DNA of 64,000 bases from Agromyces badenianii (GTDB lineage Bacteria; Actinomycetota; Actinomycetes; Actinomycetales; Microbacteriaceae): contig NZ_CP028913.1 in NCBI RefSeq assembly GCF_003070885.1, positions 1,364,001-1,428,000 of the forward strand, written 5' to 3'. This document shows positions 59,329 to 64,000 of this stretch, piece after piece (positions within the stretch are counted from its first letter, which is position 1; each line of letters starts with the position of its first letter). A program made the position numbers and the translations under genes. Under the pieces are notes generated by a model. The model did not search any database. It worked only from the letters and a program-made list of their open reading frames with translations, and had not been told where the DNA came from.

Positions 59329-60585
59329 GTGTCTGACACTCCCGGTGCGAGTACCCCCGCCGGCACGGCCGGAACGGAAACCGAACGACCGCTCACGGTT
59401 CTGATCGGCGCCGATACCTTCGCCCCCGACGTCAACGGCGCCGCGCGCTTCGCGGAGCGGCTCGCGGCCGGCCTCGCCGAGCGCGGCCACGACGTGCACG
59501 TCATGGCCCCCGCGGCCAACCGGAAGCACGGCAGCTGGAAGGAGGTGCACGAGGGTCAGGAGATCACCGCGCACCGACTGCTGAGCTGGCGCTGGTACCC
59601 GCACGACTGGCTTCGATTCGCGCTGCCGTGGCGCATCAAGCAGAACAGCGCCCGGGTCATCGACCAGGTGAAGCCCGACGTCGTGCACTTCCAGTCGCAC
59701 ATCGTCACCGGCCGCGGCCTGTCGATCGAAGCCGCGAAGCGCGGCATCCGCATCGTCGGCACCAATCACTTCATGCCCGAGAACATGCTCGAGTTCACGC
59801 TGCTGCCGCACGCCTGGCAGGAGTGGGCTGTCGGCCTCGCCTGGCGGGCCGCGGGTCGCACGTTCGGCCGCGCAGAGGCCGTCACGACACCGACGCGCAA
59901 GGCCGCGCAGTTCCTCGAGAAGCACACCGGTCTCGCCGGCGTGCACGCGATCTCGTGCGGAATCGACGCGCACAAGTACTCGCCGAGCTGGGAGCCGCGC
60001 ACCGAGAACCGCATCCTCTTCGTCGGCCGGGTCACCGGCGAGAAGCAGATCGACGTGCTGCTGCGGGCGCTCACCCTGCTGCCGAAGGAACTCGATGCGA
60101 AGGTCGAGATCGTCGGCGGGGGCGATCAGAAGCGGAACCTCGAGCACCTGGCGGTCGAACTCGGCATCGCCGACCGGGTCACTTTCACGGGCTACGTGAC
60201 CGACGACGAGCTGCGCGAGGCGTACAACCGTGCGTCGGTGCTGGCGATGCCGTCGATCGCCGAGCTGCAGAGCATCGTCACGATGGAGGCCATGGCCTCG
60301 GCGCTGCCGGTGGTGGCGGCCAACGCGATGGCGCTCCCGCATCTCGTGCACGACGGCGAGAACGGCTACCTCTTCGAACCGGGCAATGCTGAAGACCTCG
60401 CAGCCAAGCTCCGCACCGTGCTCGAAGCCTCGCCCGACGACTACCGCGGGCTGAAAGAGGGGTCGATCCGACTCATCGCCGCGCACGACATCCAGCGCAC
60501 GATCTCGACATTCGAGAGCCTGTATCGTGGGAAGCCGGTGACCGATCCGGTCACCGATGCCGCGTCGGCCGCCACCTCCGAGTGA
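59329..60585 (+). CDS. GT4 glycosyltransferase (mannosyltransferase-like)
   Basis: 418 residues. The N-terminal Rossmann fold starts TVLIGADTFAPDVNGAARFAERLAAGL, and the C-terminal nucleotide-sugar domain includes RILFVGRVTGEKQIDVLLRA and the EX7E-like SIAELQSIVTMEAMASALPVV. Such enzymes in actinobacteria use GDP-mannose or UDP-sugars to build glycolipids or cell-envelope glycans. Exact acceptor unknown. GTG start; a promoter-like TAGACTAT lies ~100 bases upstream. Confidence 0.87.
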   Translation: MSDTPGASTPAGTAGTETERPLTVLIGADTFAPDVNGAARFAERLAAGLAERGHDVHVMAPAANRKHGSWKEVHEGQEITAHRLLSWRWYPHDWLRFALPWRIKQNSARVIDQVKPDVVHFQSHIVTGRGLSIEAAKRGIRIVGTNHFMPENMLEFTLLPHAWQEWAVGLAWRAAGRTFGRAEAVTTPTRKAAQFLEKHTGLAGVHAISCGIDAHKYSPSWEPRTENRILFVGRVTGEKQIDVLLRALTLLPKELDAKVEIVGGGDQKRNLEHLAVELGIADRVTFTGYVTDDELREAYNRASVLAMPSIAELQSIVTMEAMASALPVVAANAMALPHLVHDGENGYLFEPGNAEDLAAKLRTVLEASPDDYRGLKEGSIRLIAAHDIQRTISTFESLYRGKPVTDPVTDAASAATSE

Positions 60586-60595
60586 CCCGGCGCAC

Positions 60596-60669
60596 GGGGC
60601 GGTAGCTCAGCTGGTCAGAGCAGTGGACTCATAATCCATCGGTCACGGGTTCAAGTCCCGTCCGCCCTA
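60596..60669 (+). tRNA. tRNA-Met (CAT)
   Basis: A full cloverleaf: acceptor GGGGCGG with CCGCCCT, D-arm GCTCAGCTGGTCAGAGC, anticodon loop CTCATAA, T-arm ACGGGTTCAAGTCCCGT. The CAT anticodon could also be the Ile2 tRNA read after modification; the elongator methionine call is the simpler one. It has the remains of an integrase next to it and is the likely integration site. Confidence 0.88.
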
Positions 60670-60744
60670 CTGAGAAGAAATCCCGGTCAGCCGGTGTTTC
60701 GGTCGGGCTGTGGCGAATCTTTCTCTCGCCCCGATGTCACGAGA

Positions 60745-61748
60745 TCACGGCAACGTGTCACTACAGGCCCCGTAGAGGGTTCCGAGGGCGTTGACAGCGG
60801 CCCTCGTCGCGTCGTGCTGGGCGTGGGCGTATGTGCGCATCGTCACGCTTGGATCGTGCCCGGCGATGCGTGCGACGACCGGCACCGGGACCCCTTGCTC
60901 CAGGAGGAGGGAGAGTGCAGTGTGCCGCAGATCATGGAGGCCAATCTGGGGGAGTCCTGCATCCTTCGCGTGGGCCTCGAACAGGTCGCTGTATCGATCA
61001 GGGCGCAGGGGTTCACCTGCCTCGTTGGCTACCACGACGCGATCGGACTGACCCTTCTGCCGGAGCGGGATGACCGCTGACTCGATGACGGTTCAGCGAC
61101 GTGTCTCCTTCAATGCAGCGGCGAGTGCCGGGTGCATGAGGATCGTGCGTCGCCCGCGCGCGATCTTCGGCTCGTTCGTAACGATCTCGCGGCCAGCTTG
61201 AACGCGAGCCTGTCGAACCTGAATAACACCCGCCTCGAAGTCGATGTCGCGCCATCGTAGGCCGAGTACTTCACCGCGCCGCAGCCCGAGGGCTGACAGG
61301 TGCCATGCGCCGACGAGTGGCTCATCGGCGACGCGTTCGAGGAAGCGTCGCATCTCGGGTGCGCGCCAGGTCTGCATCTCGGTGTGTGTTCGGGTCGGCT
61401 TTCGAACATGCCTCGCGGGGTTTGTCGCGATGATGCATTCGGCGACGGCTTCACTCAGGCACTTCACCAGAACGGTGAGCATGAGCGCGACGGTACGCGG
61501 TGACCGCCCTTTGCCACTGCGACCGCCGACCTTCGACATGCGGGTGACCAGCGCCTCGATATCGGCGCGGCGAACGTGTTGTAGTCGCTTGGTTCCGAAC
61601 GCCTCGCGGGCAGGCTTCAGCACGATGACGTAGCTGGTGCATGTGCTCGCTCTCCAGGTGCGTTCGCCTGTCGCCAGCCAGCTGTCGAACCACTCGTCGA
61701 CCGTGACGCGGGAGGGTTCGGTGTAAGCGTGGGCGGCGACATCGGCTC
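60745..61748 (-). pseudogene. Tyrosine-recombinase integrase, broken
   Basis: Read on the minus strand, the frame covers a SAM-like N-terminal domain (VTVDEWFDSWLATGERTW), the catalytic start (SALGLRRGEVLGLRW, Arg) and the C-terminal box (HDLRHTALSLLLEQGV, HDPSVTMRTYAH with Tyr). A TGA at 61093-61095 splits it in the same frame, and the usual N-terminal ~60 residues are missing, with a stop at about 61749 and no good start. It would integrate a phage or conjugative element at the adjoining tRNA-Met. It is inactive unless the stop is suppressed. Confidence 0.85.
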
Positions 61749-61976
61749 ACCGTGCTCTAGGTGTACTGCTCTCCGGCGGCCGGCGGCCGGTGTCCGGTAG
61801 GCAGGATGCTGCTCGCGGAGCACGATGTCGACAGCCATGACTAGTGAACCTGGCAGGGCCGAGATGGAGGGCACCCACCAGCTGTCTTCGAGATACTCGT
61901 CCTCCGAGGCCGGGATCGACCAGCAGTCCGTATTCGCGGCCCTACCGTGCCACGTTCGTTGCTGGGGGAACGCGCC

Positions 61977-63083
61977 TCACCGCTCGAGGAGGTAGAACCG
62001 GAAGGCGGCGAACCCGTCGATCGGCAGGATGCTGACTGCTGAGAAGCCTGCTTCGTGTGCGTAGCGTTCGAGGGTCGCGTGTCGCATGACGGTGCCGGTC
62101 GCGACGGAGTCCGGTGTTGACATCGAGTCAGGGAGGCAGATCAGCAGACTGTATCCGTACATCGCCCGCTCGGTGTCGTCGCCGGGGGGCGAGAACGTCT
62201 CGGCGACGGCTTCGTCCATCACTACGACGACACCGTCAGATCGGACCGCGCGCCTGATCGAGGAGAGTACGGCGACGGGGTCCGGCATGTCGTGCAGGGC
62301 TTCGAAGACGAACGCGGCGTCGTAGCGGTCTTTGCCCTCGTCGGCGAGCTGCTCTCCTCGGAGCTCGGAGAATGCCACATTCTCGAGCCCTGCGGCATGC
62401 TCGTGTGCCGCCTCGATGGCGGGGGCATCGATGTCGAACCCGTCGACGATCGCATCCGGGTACGCCCGGGCAAGACCGATCGTCGACCACCCGTGCCCAC
62501 ACGCGACATCGGCGATCCCGGCACCAGGTCGCGACAGCACCTCGTGCACCCGCGGGACAGATGCGAGCGCTTTCGCAAGCTCATTCTCGAACCACGGACG
62601 GTTGATATCGCCCTGACCATCGCGCACGGCAGCGCCGAACGCCGCCCACGGAACGCCTCGACCCGACCGGTAGGCGTCCGTGAGGTCGGGCATACGCAGC
62701 GCGACCGCGGCGAACATGTCCGCCAGCGGCGCGGAATACCCGAGAGATGCGCGGTCGGTGAGCACCTCAGCCTGCGCGGCTGGCAGACGGAACTTCAGGT
62801 CGTCGCCCTCGCCGTCGCCGTCGCCGTCGCCGTCGAGGATGCCCGCAGTCGCCTGCTGCTCAAGCCATTCGCGCGCGTATCGCCGATCGATGCTGGTTCG
62901 CGCGGCGAGCTCAGCCGCCGTGGCCGGCGCACCCCGGAGCGCCGCGTAGAGCCCAAGGCTGGAACCGATATGGATGGATAGCGTCTCCATCCCGCCGAGG
63001 AACCTGTCGAACACCCACCCCGCGAAATCCTCGACCACCTGCTCATCGGCCTTGTCGCCGTCGCGATCCGCCGTGTCGTCCAT
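61977..63083 (-). CDS. Class I SAM-dependent methyltransferase
   Basis: 368 residues. An N-terminal winged-helix dimerisation region (GLYAALRGAPATAAELAARTSI) precedes the Rossmann methyltransferase with SAM motif IADVACGHGWSTIGLARAYPDA, acidic FDIDAPAI and AFVFEALHDMPDP. This layout suits small-molecule O-methyltransferases. A run of GDGDGDGEGD (~residues 84-93) comes from a DNA repeat. It lies in the decayed element after the tRNA and is intact. Substrate unknown. Confidence 0.8.
   Translation of the reverse strand: MDDTADRDGDKADEQVVEDFAGWVFDRFLGGMETLSIHIGSSLGLYAALRGAPATAAELAARTSIDRRYAREWLEQQATAGILDGDGDGDGEGDDLKFRLPAAQAEVLTDRASLGYSAPLADMFAAVALRMPDLTDAYRSGRGVPWAAFGAAVRDGQGDINRPWFENELAKALASVPRVHEVLSRPGAGIADVACGHGWSTIGLARAYPDAIVDGFDIDAPAIEAAHEHAAGLENVAFSELRGEQLADEGKDRYDAAFVFEALHDMPDPVAVLSSIRRAVRSDGVVVVMDEAVAETFSPPGDDTERAMYGYSLLICLPDSMSTPDSVATGTVMRHATLERYAHEAGFSAVSILPIDGFAAFRFYLLER
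62811..62834. repeat. GCCGTC hexamer repeat inside the methyltransferase gene
   Basis: Four perfect tandem copies of GCCGTC, preceded by one variant copy (GCCCTC). They encode alternating Gly-Asp on the minus strand and keep the frame, so copy-number change would only alter a linker. Confidence 0.85.
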
Positions 63084-63175
63084 CGCGCACCCCCGGTTGA
63101 TATGACGGCATCAACCAGCGACATGCTATAACTCGTACCCCCCATCCACCAGGCTTTCGGTGCCCACCCACGGTC

Positions 63176-64000
63176 CTTGGGTACGACTCCCGCTACGGTT
63201 TCGACGCTGCCGGGCGTCTGGTGTCGGCGGTGATCCCGGGCCACACGCTGGCGTACGGGTTCGCCGTGACTGGTGGCTGCGGGGTGAACGCTGGTGCGGG
63301 GTTGAACGGCAACCGCACCTCGTCCACCGACTTGCCTGATGGTGGCACCCCGGTGACGACGTCGTACTGTTACGACCAGACCGACCGCCTCACCTCCACA
63401 GCCGTGGCCGGAGCTCCGGCCGGTCCGGGCCTGTCACCGGTCGCTGCCGGCATCCCAGCCGCGCAACTCGCGTACGACGCGCACGGCAACACGACGACCC
63501 TCGCGGATCAGACCCTGGGCTATGACGTGTCCGATCAGCATGTGAAGACGGCGCTGACGGATGGCACGGTCATCGTGTACCTGCGGGATGTGACGGGCCG
63601 GATCATCCAACGCACCGAGACCCCTGCCGGGCAAGACCCGGAGGTCACGGTCGCCCGGTACGGGTTCGCCGGCGGCGGTGACAGCCCCGCCCTGCTATTG
63701 GATGGTGCGAACGGGGTGGTGCAGTCCTTCCACGGCCTCCCCGGCGGGGCGACAGTGACGAAGACAGGCGCAGCCCAGTCGTGGTCGTATCCGAACCTGC
63801 AGGGCAGCATCACCGTCACCGCCGACGGTACGGGTGTCCGGAGTGCGGGGGTGTTCCGGTACGACCCGTTCGGTCAACCCATCCACCAGGTCACTGGCCA
63901 GATCGGCACCCAGGCTGCGGATGACTCGGGGCCCGACACGCTCGCCGGTGACGCGGACTGGGGCTGGCTCGGCCAGCACCGCAAGCTCACCGAACACGCC
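63176..64000 (+). pseudogene. RHS-repeat protein fragment, 5' end missing and running off the window
   Basis: The frame is open without a stop to the window end. It shows RHS/YD-type repeats (YGFDAAGRLVSAV; YDQTDRLTSTAV; YDAHGNTTTLADQ; YDPFGQP) and the segment WGWLGQHRKLTEHA, which in RHS proteins lies just before the core end and the variable toxin tip. No start or earlier RHS repeats are found upstream, where non-coding DNA begins, so this is a 3' remnant or an exchangeable C-terminal piece. The toxin tip, if present, is beyond the window. Confidence 0.75.

Overview
The window is high-GC DNA with dense, overlapping genes, many GTG starts and frequent GGATGCC/GGCATCC words. Gene order and protein style (cydDC, hrcA-dnaJ2-rsmE-phoH-ybeY-corC-era, lepA-hemW, dnaG-dgt-dus, an attenuated leuA) fit an actinobacterium of the family Microbacteriaceae, perhaps Agromyces-like. 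The genus is an inference and was not searched.

Layout. 1-6.1 kb: cydD end, cydC, pabB, leuS. 6.2-18.8 kb: comEA, then comEC split in two by a foreign block of about 10.2 kb (about 7.02-17.23 kb). 18.8-31 kb: holA, rpsT, a two-component system with an alpha/beta hydrolase, lepA, a DUF1990 gene, hemW, two DUF4870 membrane proteins, then CIRCE-hrcA-dnaJ-rsmE. 31-35.3 kb: HIT protein, phoH, ybeY, corC-like, era. 35.3-39.5 kb: a second two-component system next to a MacB/FtsX-type ABC exporter. 39.6-41.5 kb: leuA behind a leucine-rich leader peptide. 41.5-49.8 kb: TRIC-type channel, recO, uppS, a DsbA/FrnE-like gene, ybaK, dus, dgt, dnaG. 49.9-57.4 kb: an Opp-type peptide ABC operon ending in a D-2-hydroxyacid dehydrogenase. 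57.5-60.7 kb: tRNA-Asn, def, a DMT transporter, a GT4 glycosyltransferase, tRNA-Met. 60.7-64 kb: a decayed integrative element with an integrase carrying an internal stop, a methyltransferase and an RHS fragment.

The block inside comEC is a defence-type island. It holds (i) a possible primase-like protein overlapping a SIR2-SLOG protein, the domain architecture of Thoeris ThsA but with no TIR partner seen; (ii) a convergent pair, RHH-YfbU plus a zinc-ribbon ComF-like phosphoribosyltransferase, with a palindromic operator-like site; (iii) a BcgI-like type IIB restriction-modification pair whose specificity subunit is an internal duplication, followed by an XRE regulator; (iv) a PIN-domain protein overlapping a zinc-ribbon protein; (v) the N-terminus of an Mrr-like nuclease joined tail-to-tail to a truncated ImmA/IrrE-like gene. 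Its entry removed the middle of comEC, so this strain has probably lost ComEC-dependent DNA uptake. The best candidate for an undescribed system is the 7083-10920 cluster of primase-like, SIR2-SLOG, phosphoribosyltransferase and YfbU genes.
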